From Chlorella sorokiniana (Eukaryota; Chlorophyta; Trebouxiophyceae; Chlorellales; Chlorellaceae), in contig CP084619.1 in assembly GCA_025917655.1 (NCBI GenBank), positions 3,329,001 to 3,393,000 on the forward strand: a stretch of 64,000 nt of DNA. The letters run 5' to 3'. Below are positions 12,035 to 22,908 of this stretch, piece by piece. The notes beneath the pieces were generated by a model, which saw only the letters and a list, made by a program, of their open reading frames with translations, was not told where the DNA came from and made no database searches. Position 1 is the stretch's first letter, and each line of letters begins with the position of its first letter. Position numbers and translations under genes: made by a program.

Positions 12035-12377
12035 ACAAAACGAGCAAAATCACCCAATCGGAGCTCACTCTCACAGGGGTTCCCGGGGCTGAGGCACTTG
12101 GGAGTTGGAGTGCGTTGGTGGGTGCTCTGGAAGGCCAACAAATGAAAATCTGCTCCAATGGTAGCCAAGCGACCAATCCACCCCTTGCCATGCAGCAATG
12201 AGCTGCCCTTCCCGGCGGCGCCAGCGCACAGCAGCATCTGTGCTGCCGATGGCATGGCCCTCTGCACACTGTTCTGTGATCTTCGATTACAACAACACAG
12301 TATGCCAGCGTGATATACAGCAACAAACAATCTTGTCAAAACTTCAAGTGCCGCCAGCTTCGCTCCTTACGCTGCGC
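12035..12377. other. Intergenic stretch between two tandem minus-strand genes
   Basis: This stretch holds the 3' side of the pentapeptide gene and the promoter side of the membrane-protein gene. It is less GC-rich than the exons. I see no further gene or repeat. Confidence 0.5.
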
Positions 12378-13640
12378 TCAGGGGCAGAAGAGGCTGTCCC
12401 GCGTGGCCACACCCGTCGTTGGGTTGACGCCATCTGCACCAGCAAGCAGGGGCTGGTCGGGATGGATGTCCAGGTCGCCATCAGGCACGGCATCTCCTGC
12501 CCCTGCGCCCCACCGCACCTGCAATCTTGCACAGCCCCAGCCGCACGTCCTTGCGGATGAGCGAGTCAGTGAAGTCGGCGCCGTTGATGCTCTTGATGCG
12601 CCCCACCTGGGCGTTGGTCAGCTGCGGGCAGCGGCGGGGCCAAGCAGAGGCGCTGCGTCAGGCGCTGTGGCAGCGCCGGGGCAAGGAGGGCAGGCGCTGT
12701 GGCGGCAGGGATCCCCGGCACAGGGCGAGCACCCGCCGCGGCACGTCGGTGCAGGGTGCGGGCGGGGCGCACCATAGCCCCCTCCAGCACCGCGTCGCTC
12801 AGGTCCGCCCCCTCCAGCTCAGCCAGCTCCAGGTCGGCGTTCCGCAGGTTGGCCCCCGCAAAGTTGGCGTTGGTGCAGAGGGCGCCAAACAGCGTGACCC
12901 CCTCCAGGTTGGCGCCGCTGCAGGGCACGGGGTCTCAGTTGCGGGTAGTCAAGTGGGCGCAGGGAAGGAGGAGGGGAGAGCGGGGGGCGCGCGTAGATTC
13001 CAAGGTTTCAGAACACTCATCCCGCAACAACAGGGCAGAGGATCGGTCGGTGCACGCCGTGAGGGCGAGGCCCGCAGCACGCCCTGGCGCGATGCTGCAG
13101 CAAGGAATGTCCACCTGAAGTCAGCACCCCGCAGGTCAGCCTTGGTGTACTTGTTCTTGCGCAGGTCCTGGCCAGACAGGTCTGCAAAAGCCAGGCTGTT
13201 GCCGCTGCCTGCACAGGCGCAGGAGGGCGCAGCACGAACTTGGTGCCACCAGCTGGCGTGACCAGCCGTGCCGCAGACCGCAGCATGAAACGAATGCAAA
13301 CAGGCGGCTGCACGCACCACCACCGCCAGAAACAGCCAGGGCCGGCATGGCAGGTAGCAGCAGGCTTGCTGCTGCCGCTGCTCCCAGCACTGCCCCGGCC
13401 GCCTGTCTAGCCGCCGTCCCCAGGTCCCGAGGCACAGCCGCGCAAACCACGCTGCCCGCACGTGGCCTGCCTCGGATCTGCTTGAAACACTGCAGCAGGA
13501 GAGAGGAGGCGAGAGTGGGTGGTGAGGCGGTTCGCCGCTGCTGCTCGACAGTCCGCGCCTGGCGCATTTTGCGGATTGCAGCAGCATCGGACCTGGCTGG
13601 TGCATGGGGCAGCGGTGAACTGCACAAGGGCCGGCATCCT
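12378..13640 (-). CDS. Thylakoid-lumen pentapeptide-repeat protein
   Basis: The minus strand encodes a bipartite leader and a pentapeptide-repeat solenoid. A leader exon near 13400 has a basic transit-like part, then a hydrophobic stretch ending LLLPAMPALA before VSGGGG, a typical lumenal cleavage site (A-x-A). Later exons give SLAFADLSGQDLRKNKYTKADLRGADF and, from ~12930, GVTLFGALCTNANFAGANL with NADLELAELEGADLSDAVL, i.e. repeated A-(D/N)-L-x-x units that fold as a right-handed quadrilateral beta helix. The C-terminal part reads SINGADFTDSLIRKDVRLG then, after a frame change near 12500, NPTTGVATRDSLFCP and a stop at 12378-12380. That tail is typical of cyanobacterial and plastid lumenal pentapeptide proteins. 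The precise first exon is not resolved. Function in this family is unknown. Confidence 0.75.
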
Positions 13641-14204
13641 GCAGGTTGTCTAGGCGGTGCGAAACAGGGGAACCTGCAGAGAGTTCGTCGGTAGTGAATC
13701 GACAGATCAGATCGCACAGCGGCTCCTATCAGAAGGTTAAGTCGCCCAAGGAGAGGGTGTGCTTCATCTGATGCCAGCACAGCAACGCCCGCTGCACCGC
13801 ATGCGCCACCCGCTCTTGTGCCAGCCTGCCTGCGTGCTGGCGCCACTGCGCGCCTGAAACAAGATCAAATCATACATGTGGGCAATTGAGATTGATAAAG
13901 TATGACAAGCTGCATGCATCTGGTGGATTGAGCTGCTATGATTGGCTTGCCAGCAGTGCTTCGTCGTCCATGGAAGGTGGCAAGAGATAGGCAGCCGTTG
14001 TCAAGCCTAATCAACTGCACACAGCCGACACCTGTTTGTTGAGTGCTGCATAATGTTGTCTTTGTCAGGTGGAATGCAGGTCTGTGATAAACTGTTGCCA
14101 GCACGTGCACCGCCACATGGCCACGGCCGCCAGCACTGATGTCAACAACTCGGCTTCATGCTTGCACCGGCATCAGAGTCGTCTGCTTTTCAAATGTGGT
14201 GGTA
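13641..14204. other. Divergent intergenic region, pentapeptide gene / SGNH copy 1
   Basis: This is a relatively AT-rich gap between divergent genes, so both promoters lie here. The unresolved first exon of the pentapeptide gene may extend into its left part. I see no other gene or repeat. Confidence 0.4.
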
Positions 14205-17200
14205 ATGAAGGAGGCTCAAGAGCCTCAGGAGGGCCCCCTGTGCCCGCCACCAGGGCGGTCCCCGCTCCGCAAGCCCCTGGTGTCGCAGGCGCAGCTCATT
14301 TGCGTTTGCCTGGTCATTGGTATTGGAGCTTTGATAACATCAGCGCCTGCCTTGGTTAAAAGGCCAGGTGCGGGCCCCTGGCACTTTGGTGTTTACTGCC
14401 CCGCCTCCTTGCAGCGGCTGCCTGGCTTTGATTCGATTCAGGATCTTGGTGCACATGGGTGCTAGGCAGCGTTGACTGCTCTACAGCTGGGGAAGCGTGG
14501 GTGACACCTGGCTGCAGCTGCGTCGGTTCAGGGGGTGCCGACGGTGCTCGCTTCGCCCAGCAGGTTGTGAGCCTTGAAAACCAACCAAGTCCGCCCGTCT
14601 GTCTGTAGGAAGCCTGCAATGTGAGCGGTCCATGACAGTGAAGTTGCCTGCGCCCACGAGCCCTCCGCCACGGCCCATGCCGGTGCGCTGTCGCTGGCTT
14701 CGGTTGGGCCTCCAACGTGTGATTGCGGGCGTGCTGCTCACACGTTCCCGCATGGCTGGCAGCTCTAACGCGCGGGCCTGCTATCGCATGCTGCTGCAGG
14801 AGCGGCTGCGCCTGCCCTGGCCCACGGTGCTGACTCGCGAGGAGCTGCGGCGTGGCGAGACGTACTACGGCAGCGGGCGGCGCCTGCACCGGCTGGCCAG
14901 CAAGCTGCTGGCGGGCAAGCCCATCAAGGTTTACGCCCTAGGGGGCAGGTGGGCTGAGACTGGCGGCGGCGGCACGCGTGGATGGGAACCGCATGGGCGG
15001 CCTTGCTGCCGGGGTCGCCGCCCTGAGCGCCGCTCCTCGCCTGCGCCGCAGCGTCACGGGGGCGGCGGCGCCTCCCTGCCCAAGCTGGCCTACGTGGAAC
15101 GCTTCTTCGCCTTCATCCGCCACGCCTTCCACCACAAGTGCGCTGCGGCAGGGGCTGCTTGGTCTTGTGCGCAGGGGGCGGGGTGGGGGCCTGGGCCTGC
15201 CAGCGTGCGGCGGCCTGTGCTGCCTTGACGCTGGTGCGGCAGGGCAGAGGTGCGGAGCGTGGCAGCCGGGCAGAGTGCCGCACGGCGTCGCGCCCAGTCC
15301 GCCGGCACCCGTGCATGATTCTGCTGCAGGCTGCCAGGTGTCAGACGCGGCGCTCCTCGCTTGTCTTGCTGGAAGCCCTTGCACACTGCTGCGCTCGCCC
15401 CCCCACCATGCAGGCAGCACGTGCTGGTGAACAAGGCCATCGCCGCCTCCACCGCCTTCCTCTACGCCGCCTGCCTGCAGCACCACGTGCCCGAGGTGCG
15501 CCTGCACGCAGCAGCTTGATGCCCCCCGTGCACCCACCCCTGCTGCGCTGCCGGCACACGGTCGTCTGATGCCGCCACTGTGGCCGCCCCTTCCCCTTGC
15601 CCACAGGATGTTGACCTGGGTGAGGCGGCGGCTGGAGGCTGCACCCGGCGGCTGCGCAGCCTGCCCACCAAGTGCCGCATGCCGCGCTGCTCACCGTCCC
15701 CCTTGCTGCACCCTGTTGGCGCCGCATGTGGGCCGCGCGTGGCTGGCACCACTCGCCCCCTGGTGCAAGCAGTGCCTCCCCCACCCACCACCTGTGCCCC
15801 GCAGTCACGCTCGAGTTTTCTGTGAACGAGCGCGCCGACGCGCCCTTCACCTCCCCCGAGCGCCGCGCCTTTGAGCAGCTGGTGCGCCGCCTGCTGTCGT
15901 ACCGCAGCCGCCCTGCGCTGCTGCTGCTGCACCACTACGCGTGGTGGGAGGCACCGGGGACGGCCTGGACCGCGGCCTGTTCTACCACCAGCCCGAGGGG
16001 CAGCTGACCGAGCTGGCCCACTACTACGACCTGCCCACCCTCAGCATCCGCGCCGCCGCCTACCACCTCATGGCGGCGGGGGTGGACAAGTTCAGGGTGG
16101 GTGGGCGGCAGGGCCGGGGGAGGTGCCTGGCTCGTGTGTGTGTGTTGGGGGGGAGCTGGGGGAGGGGGGGGGGCCCGCTGTGACCTGCATCCCGTGCGGC
16201 CTTCGGGGCTGCAGTGCTGGGCGGCTGGTCAAGTGCGGAGGGGATGGGCGCGGCGACGTGCCGCCTCCCCCGCACTGCGATCTCAGGTGGATGCGGTGCC
16301 GATGGCGGACCGCGCGCACCGCTACCAGCTGCCCAACGGCAGCCTGGAGGTGGGCACCATCCCGGCCATCCCCCGGCCAGCCCTGGGAGCCTTTCTTCCT
16401 GGTGGATGGGTGAGCTGGGGGCGGGTTTTGGGGGGCTAGGGGGCCTGCTTGCCTGTGTCGAGGGTCAAGGAATGTCATTCAGTGGAGGAAGTGGGACATG
16501 GAGGGGGGCACAGCACAGCGACAGCTGGCCCCACCCACAGAGCACGTGCTGCGCAGCGCCCGGCACCCAGCCCACTCCTGCCTGGGAGCCACGCTCACCG
16601 CGGCGCCCCGCTCGCGCATGCCCCCCACAGCATGCACCCCGGCAACTTTGGGCACCAGGCGCTTGCTGAGCTGCTGGCCCAGCCGCTGATCCGAGCGGTG
16701 TGGGAGGCGCAGGCGGGGCAGGCGGTGTACACTGCGGACAGGCGGGCCGACCCGCGCCTGGCGGCGCTGCCACCCCCATGATCCCGGGCAACGAGGACGC
16801 CACGCCCGGCTTCTGCGCCATGATGGTGGGCCCGGGCGGGGGGGGCAAGGGCGTCTCGTGTGTGCTCTGCGTCCCCAGCCTCAGCAGGCCCACGCGGCGG
16901 CTGCCCCTCCCCCACCCCCACCACCCCCACCCCCACACCCCGCGCAGGAGGACTTCAAGCCCGTGGTGCGCAACCACAGCGGGTTTGAGTACGCGCCCGA
17001 GCGCCCTCAGGCCGCCGACTTCATGCACCAGAAGTGGGGGTGGCGGGGCAGCAGGCCGGGCGCGTGGGTGGAGCTGGAGCTCGACACGCGGGGGGGGGGG
17101 GGGCGGGCGCCGACACCATCGTGTGGCTGGCGCACCTGCGCAGCTACCAGGGCATGGGCACGGCGCGGGTGGAGTGCGTGGCGGGGTGCACCTGCGACCC

Positions 17201-17600
17201 CAGCCGCCTCGACGGCACCTGGCAGCGCCGCGCCTCGCTCTTCTGGATGCACCGCTTCTTCGTGAGCCGCCGCCGCTGCCGACCCGCCCGCCGCGCTGCC
17301 CCCTGGCCGTCCTGTGCGCTCCCTGCCTCTGGCCTGGTGCCCGCCCAGCCTGCCGCCTGATCCTCCGCCTCTGCACCCTCCCCACGCCCTCAAGGTGTCG
17401 CGCGACGAGCGGTGCCGGGTGCGCGTGACGGTGCTGCAAGAGGCGGGGAGCACCCGCAGGAGGGGCACAAGGTGGTGCTGGTGGCGGTCATGGTGGCGCA
17501 TGTGGACCTGGCAAAGGCGGGCACCCTGGCCAACGTGCAGGAGCTGCAGAACATGGAGAGGCGGCGGCGGCGGCGGCGGCGGAGACGGAGGCGTGCTTGA
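14205..17600 (+). CDS. Type II membrane SGNH hydrolase-like protein, copy 1
   Basis: This is the paralogue of the gene at 53.3-56.3 kb. Exon 1 (ATG 14205) encodes a short cytosolic tail and one membrane span (ICVCLVIGIGALITSAPAL), so the protein is probably Golgi-anchored with a lumenal catalytic domain. The domain has YYGSGRRLHRLASKLLAGK, then GGSVT assembled across the intron 14949-15051 (block I Ser), block III EFSVNE and block V VDGMHPGNFGHQ, built across an intron ending near 16630. The block II Gly is replaced: the site reads NKAIAAST where copy 2 has NKGIGGTT. A 13-base micro-exon lies at 15607-15619. The C-terminal domain has MIPGNED, HQKWGW, HLRSYQGMG and VECVAGCTC. The protein ends in a poly-Arg tract from a (CGG)n run, stop ~17600. 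Indels at G runs 15058-15062 and 17445-17448 shift frame. Likely polysaccharide esterase or O-acyltransferase. Confidence 0.7.
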
Positions 17601-17936
17601 GGGTGCCGACGGCCCATTGACAGGCCCACCCGCGCAAGGCTCTCCTCTGCCCCGCTTGCTGACCCCCCCCCCCCCCCCCTCCCATTCAAGCCCCCTGTGC
17701 ACCTCGCGCCCTCACCCGCACATCGCTGACACGCGTGTGAACCAACGCGTTGGATGTACAAACACACGGACAATAAAATCAAGGGAGGGTTGTCAACTGG
17801 TGCCGTGCAAACAGAGTGGTACAGTGCAACGAGAGGCTTGGTTTGAGGCTTGCCTGAAATTGTGAGGGGTGCTGACGGGCGTGCCAAGCAGCTTAGGCAG
17901 CACAGAAGGCCACCAGGCAGCGGCGCAAGGCAGGGG
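17601..17936. other. Convergent intergenic region with a C17 homopolymer
   Basis: This holds the 3' regions of SGNH copy 1 and of the first glycosyltransferase. A run of 17 cytosines lies at 17663-17679. I see no gene. Confidence 0.55.
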
Positions 17937-20070
17937 TCACTCATCGGCGGCTGCCAAGCCACCGTCACCGCTGCCGGCACGCACGGCGCCGTAGAGCCGC
18001 CGCCACGCCTCGGCGCCCGCCTTGCACGTGGCCACCGCCCTGGCCTCCACCTGCCGGTACCAGGAACTGTAGACGGTCTCCCCATGCCGCTGCCGCGCTG
18101 CTTGGCGGCCAGGAAGTCGTCCCTGGAGCGCACCGCGTAGTGGTGCAGGGCCAGGCGCTTGTAGTGCGGCCGCTCGCTGCTGGCGCCCTCCACCTCGTTG
18201 CCTGACGTGGACACTGCGCGGCGATGGGGTGGGAGGGTGGCCGCATGCGGGCTCAGCATGGGGTGCAGCCGCCTGCCCGTGGACGCACGCCTGCAAGCGG
18301 CCCTCAGCGGCAGAGGGCAGCTCCACGGCCGGCACACCGCGCAGCAGGGGGCGGGCGGCGGCCGCAGGCGCACCTGCCGCGTATCCGGGCGCGTAGGCTC
18401 CGTGGTGGGGCGACAGCATGCTGGTCAGGTAGCGTGGCTGGGCCACGGTCTTCACCCACAGATTGCCTTCGTCCTGCGGCGGGCAGGCAGCACAACGGGT
18501 TGCCGGCCTGCAGGCAGCGCCGGGCTGCGCCGCTGCGCGCATGCGGCTGCCAGCTCAGCGCTGGGCGGCCCCAGCGCCAGCCGGCCGCACCTGCCAGTCA
18601 TAGCACTTGGTGAAGGCCGTCAGAGTGTTGGCTTGCCGCGTCCTGTACCCGCCTGCGCAGCACGGGCAGCCGTGAGGGCGCCATTGAGCCCGCCAGCCTC
18701 CCTGGGCCCACCCAGCGGATGCAGCGCCTCCCTGGTTGGCTGCTCCCCCCACCCCCGTTCCTCCGGCAGCCAGCGCGGCGTGGCCCGGCCCTCACTCGAG
18801 CCAAACATGCGCCAGTTGACGGTGAGGCCGCCGTGCTCCTCATAGCCGCGCAGCAGTGCCGGCAGGTTGTCCGTGGCGTCGTTGAACACAAAGAACTCGT
18901 CGACGGCAGTGAAGGCTGCAAGGCGGGGGCGGGAAGGGGGGCAGCTGTTACCCATGAGCGATGCCGGGAGCAGGGAGGCACGAGCGTCGAGGGCGTGGAC
19001 AGCCTGCGGGCTACGGCCAGGCGGGCCATCCTGGCACGCACCCATCCACTGGTGGCGGTGGCCGTAGTCGCGCAGGCACAGCGCGGCGTGCATGAGCTGG
19101 CGCTGGCCCGCGCTGTACTCACGACACGTCGTGGCGCGCAGCCGCTGCTGCAGCGCCGCCGCCGCGCCCACGCGGCGCAGCGTGACCCATCCTTCCTGCG
19201 GAAGCGCAGGCACGGGGCGCGGGTGCTTCTGCAAGGCATGCGCGGGAGGGCACCCATGGCCCCGCCAGCCAGCGCACGGCAGCAGCCAGGCCGCAATCCC
19301 CGGCAGCCGCTTGCCTGTATTTGGAGCGCCAGCAACGGCTTCAGGGGTGGGCTGCTGCCGTCGTCCATGACGTAGAAGTGGGACACGCCCAGGCGGCGGT
19401 GGTAGTCCAGCCACTCGGGAGGTGGTGGTGCTCGTCTGCAAGGCGCGGGGGGGACGGGCGCTGCTGCAGTGAAGAGCGGGCCTGGAGCTGTGGAATGCCT
19501 CCAATGTTCGTGCACATCCACACAGCAAACATGGCAACGCCTGGCCCCTTGCCCACCCTTGGCTGAGGCGCAGATCGCGAGGTAGCCGCCGGGAGGGCGC
19601 CAGCCGGGCTGCGCCGCCAGGCAGCGCCGCTGCTGCTGCAGGTGCAGCTCCTTTGGGGTGGCCACCGCGGGGTCGGGATACCATGCCTCACAGGAGGCGT
19701 TTGAAGTCAGGGGGCGGCGGGTTGTGGGGTCTGGCACGTGCGTCGACCTCGGCTTGCTGCCGCTCCCGGCTCCGGCTGGCGTGTCAGCCTGCTGCGCCAG
19801 CGTGCGATGTGGCGAAGACAGCTGCGTGGTGGCATCCACTTGCACGCCTACGCCCGCACCGTACATGCAGTCCTGAGGGGCGTGCATGGATGTGCGGAAT
19901 GCATGGGAGAGAAGCCTGGTCAAGAGCGTTCGGGACACACAGCAGCAGCTTGCCGCCGGCACTCCCAACTCACCTGAAGCAGGGAGAACACGGCGACCAC
20001 TGCCGTTAAGACGAACAACAACTGCAGAGTCCCCCATACTTGCTGGGTCGCTTGGACCCCCTGGCTGCAT
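17937..20070 (-). CDS. Type II membrane glycosyltransferase, GT92/DUF23-like, copy A
   Basis: Conserved blocks in order: TPKELHLQQQRRCLA and PPGGYLAICAS; EWLDYHRRLGVSHFYVMDDG, where the DDGS serves as the likely nucleotide-sugar/metal site; AFTAVDEFFVFNDATDN with GGLTVNWRMFGSSE; and, near the end, YKRLALHHYAVRSRDDFLA. These are the signatures of the GT92/DUF23-type fold (GT-A) found in many algal and plant wall-related transferases. The ATG at 20070 opens an exon whose hydrophobic frame (GTLQLLFVLTAVVAVFSLLQ) follows only if the C5 run at 20031-20035 is miscounted; a short tail plus one span would give a Golgi type II protein. The end (ETVYSSWYRQVEARAVATC, stop at 17937) needs a one-base change at C4 18080-18083. 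Acceptor and linkage cannot be told from sequence. Confidence 0.68.
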
Positions 20071-20753
20071 AAACGCGACAACACCTCAGGCAAGGCACGT
20101 GTTTTCTGACGTCATTTGAAGTGATCCTCGTCGCGTTACTAACGAGTCATGTCGAATTAGCGCACGGCGGCCGCTAAACACACACTGCGGCTGCTGAACT
20201 CAGCTTCCCGCCGCTGTGCTGTGCTGGCGGTTCTGGGCTGGTGTCCATGATGTCAGCACTGGCCTTACATGCAGAAGGACAGCCTACGCTGAACAGCTGG
20301 ACTGAAAATGATGATCAGATAATGGAAACAATGCATCGAACAGGTAAGAATTGAGACAACTACTGAGCGTGCCGCAGCAGCGCTGCGTGACACAGCGGCA
20401 GGTCGAGCAGCAGCGATACTTGAGCAATCGGTTAGCAGTGCGTAACCTGGGCACAAACTTGATGGTACATGAGATCACTGTTCTTGGGCAACGTCTGACG
20501 CTGGCGTGGCAAAGCGCCGCAGCGTTTTCTCCACAATTTCTGAGCAATTTTCGGTCGACCTGCACCGATCACCAACAAGGGAACATACACTTCTGATGGA
20601 GCCCAGCAAACCACTGCGGCACGCTGTGCTCTCCTGGCACTGTCTGTGCCCAGAAAACAGTGCGCAAAAAGCGTGCGCAAGAAGCGTGTCCACCGCCTGC
20701 CCAGCACACACCCCCAGCCCTTCCCACCCGCGCTTCCGCGCAGGCCGCAGCGC
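20071..20753. other. Intergenic region between tandem glycosyltransferase genes
   Basis: This holds the copy A promoter and the copy B 3' region. It is noticeably less GC-rich than the flanking exons. Several short open frames exist on both strands but none shows family features. I see no RNA gene or repeat. Confidence 0.5.
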
Positions 20754-22589
20754 TCACCCCTGCTCCACCCGGTCCCACAGCGCCTGCAGCTGCTTGCTGT
20801 CGTCGCCCATCACGTCCCCCTCGCCGCCTTGGCCTCAAAGTCCTGCCGCGACTTGATGGCATAATGGTGCAGGGCGAGGCGGGACCACTCCACTCGGTGC
20901 GCCAGCGGCCCGTGCAGCGGCTCCCCCGCAGCGTTGACTGTGAAGCGGCCCGGCGGGTAGAAGGCGTCGTGGGGTCCCGCCATGCGCGCCAGGTAGCGCA
21001 TGTTGGCAATCGTCTTGATGTGGGTGTTCTCCCGTTCTGCAGGAGCCACGCAGCGCGCGAGGGGGGCACGCACGCACGCATCAGCTCCGCCGCGCACATG
21101 GCACAGAGGGTGCGGCAGCGGGTCCCACCACCCTTGCCGCCTCACGTCCGGGTGGGAGCAGTTGACATAGGCGGCGATGGTGTTGGCCTGGTGCGTGAGG
21201 TGGCCGCCTGCACGGCAGGGACCGCCCGTGAGCGCTTCACACGCCGCCTTGAGCAGCACCACCGGCCCATGAAAATGAGGAGGGTGCAGCGATGGGCGCA
21301 AGGCAAGCGTGGCGCCCTCACTTGAGCCAAACAGGCGCCAGCTGACCCCCAGGCCGCCGTAGGGCTCGTAGTCGTGCAGCAGGGAGGGCAGGCTGGTGCT
21401 GTTGTCCACGATCACGAAGAACTCATCCACGTCGAAGAAGGCTGTGCGGCGGGGAGCAGGGTTGGACATAGCAGGAACGTAAGTCCCCGGGGGCAAGCAT
21501 AAAGCGCAAGCCAGGAGCAGCAGAGTGCGCCTGCGCTGTCAGGCGGGCGGGCGCGTGTGCACCCATCCACTGGTGGCGGTGGCCGTGGTGGTAGAGGCAG
21601 AGGTGGTAGGCCATCAGCTGCCTGTGCTTGATGTGGGGCTCGTGGCAGGTGGCCCGCCGGACCTCGCGCTGCGCCTCCTCAGAGGGCGGCATCACGCGGT
21701 GCGTCACCACGCCCTCCTGCATGGCACCACGGCGGGCAGGGGGCAGCAGTGTGGGGCGGTGGCCAGGCGAGGGAGGCATGAAGCAGCGCCGCAGAGGCAG
21801 GGAGAGAGCCCCAGTGAGGGCATCTGCCCCCAAGCCCCTGCCTGCACGTAGGGCGCAAGCACGTCGTCCAAGGGTGGGCTGCTGCCGTCGTCCATGACGT
21901 AGAAGTGGGACACGCCCAGGCGGCGGTGGTAGTCCAGCCACTCAGGGAGGTCGATGTGCTGGTCTGCAAGCAAGGGCAGCAGAGCATCAACGCTGAGTGC
22001 TGAGTTGCCCCGGCTGCCTGTCAGCTTTCACCCCCGCAATCCCGGTCCCAGCTTCCAGCAAACAGAACGCTCAGCGCACCTCTGACAATGGTGCAGGCGG
22101 CCAGATAGCCGCCGGGCGGCCGCCCCGCCTCAAGCGCGCAGTACCGCTGCTGCTGCAGGTCCACTTCGCGGGGGTGACGTAGGGCACATCGGTGGACTTA
22201 CGCACGCAGGGCACACGAGACGTGGGGTGGTCAGCAACGCTGCTGCCCAGCAGACCGCTGCTGCCCAGAGTGCTGCTGCCAGCGGCGTCGCCGCCTCGCC
22301 TGGCCGCGCCAGAGGCAGGCATGTGCGGCGGCGCAAGCCGCGAGCCTGACCGCTGCTGCTGCGAGAAAGGCCCTGTAAGCCTGCCTCCTAGCTGTCCAAA
22401 ACTGCATCCCTGCATGACATCCACAAGAAGACGCAGCAGCGGTCAAATGGCGGCCGGAGATTCCAGGGCGGCAAGCGCTGCCGCACAGCGGACACTTACT
22501 TGAAACGCGGCCAGCCCTACCAGCGCGAGCCAGCATGCCAGTACGGCCGCGTTACGTTTTCTGGGCCCAGAGGGGCAACCCCTCTGCAT
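20754..22589 (-). CDS. Type II membrane glycosyltransferase, GT92/DUF23-like, copy B
   Basis: This is the tandem paralogue of the gene just downstream. The ATG at 22589 gives a basic tail and one span (NAAVLACWLALVGLAAFQ), then a donor GTAAGT. Shared blocks are VDLQQQRYCALEAGRPPGGY, EWLDYHRRLGVSHFYVMDDG, AFFDVDEFFVIVDNSTSLPS, GGLGVSWRLFGSSE, NTHIKTIANMRYLARMAGP and SRLALHHYAIKSRQDFEAK. The protein ends DSKQLQALWDRVEQG with a stop at 20754-20756. Two one-base shifts are needed, at G5 22170-22174 and C5 20816-20820. Exon structure parallels copy A, consistent with local duplication. Copies A and B differ clearly in residues between the blocks, so the duplication is not recent. The donor sugar is unknown; a role in making wall or secreted glycans is inferred from topology and neighbours. 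Confidence 0.7.
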
Positions 22590-22908
22590 ATTTAGGCGAC
22601 GCGGTTAGGAGCAAGAGCTGCACAGGAGCTCAAGCCCTGTTAGCGTGCACATATTGATCAGATAGGGTCGCTTTGATTGAATCCCACCGCATGGCAAGCA
22701 GAAGAGCACAAACAAGACGGATCCACATTGAAGACCTCAGCACGCAGCAGGATGGGTGCCGAAAGGAGGGGCACCCAACCTGCCATCAACTGCAGCATCA
22801 TCCCGTGATAGCGATCAATTGATCCAAAACAAAGGCCCCGGGTGATCCGGCGTGCGCACCCATACAAGGCAGGGGAGCAGGGGCGTCCATTCCCCGTCCT
22901 CGGCAGCT
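22590..22908. promoter_or_regulatory. Divergent promoter region, GT copy B / IMPL1-like gene
   Basis: About 320 bases separate two divergent start codons, so both promoters are expected here. The sequence is AT-richer around 22640-22700. No specific element is recognised. Confidence 0.4.

Noticed and set aside
17663-17679. C17 run as a regulatory or replication feature
   Set aside because: Homopolymers of this kind are common in introns and 3' regions here (another G/C run is near 4798) and nothing around it suggests function.
22587-22600. TTTAGG near 22591 as an interstitial telomere repeat
   Set aside because: A single unit only; no array of TTTAGGG is present.
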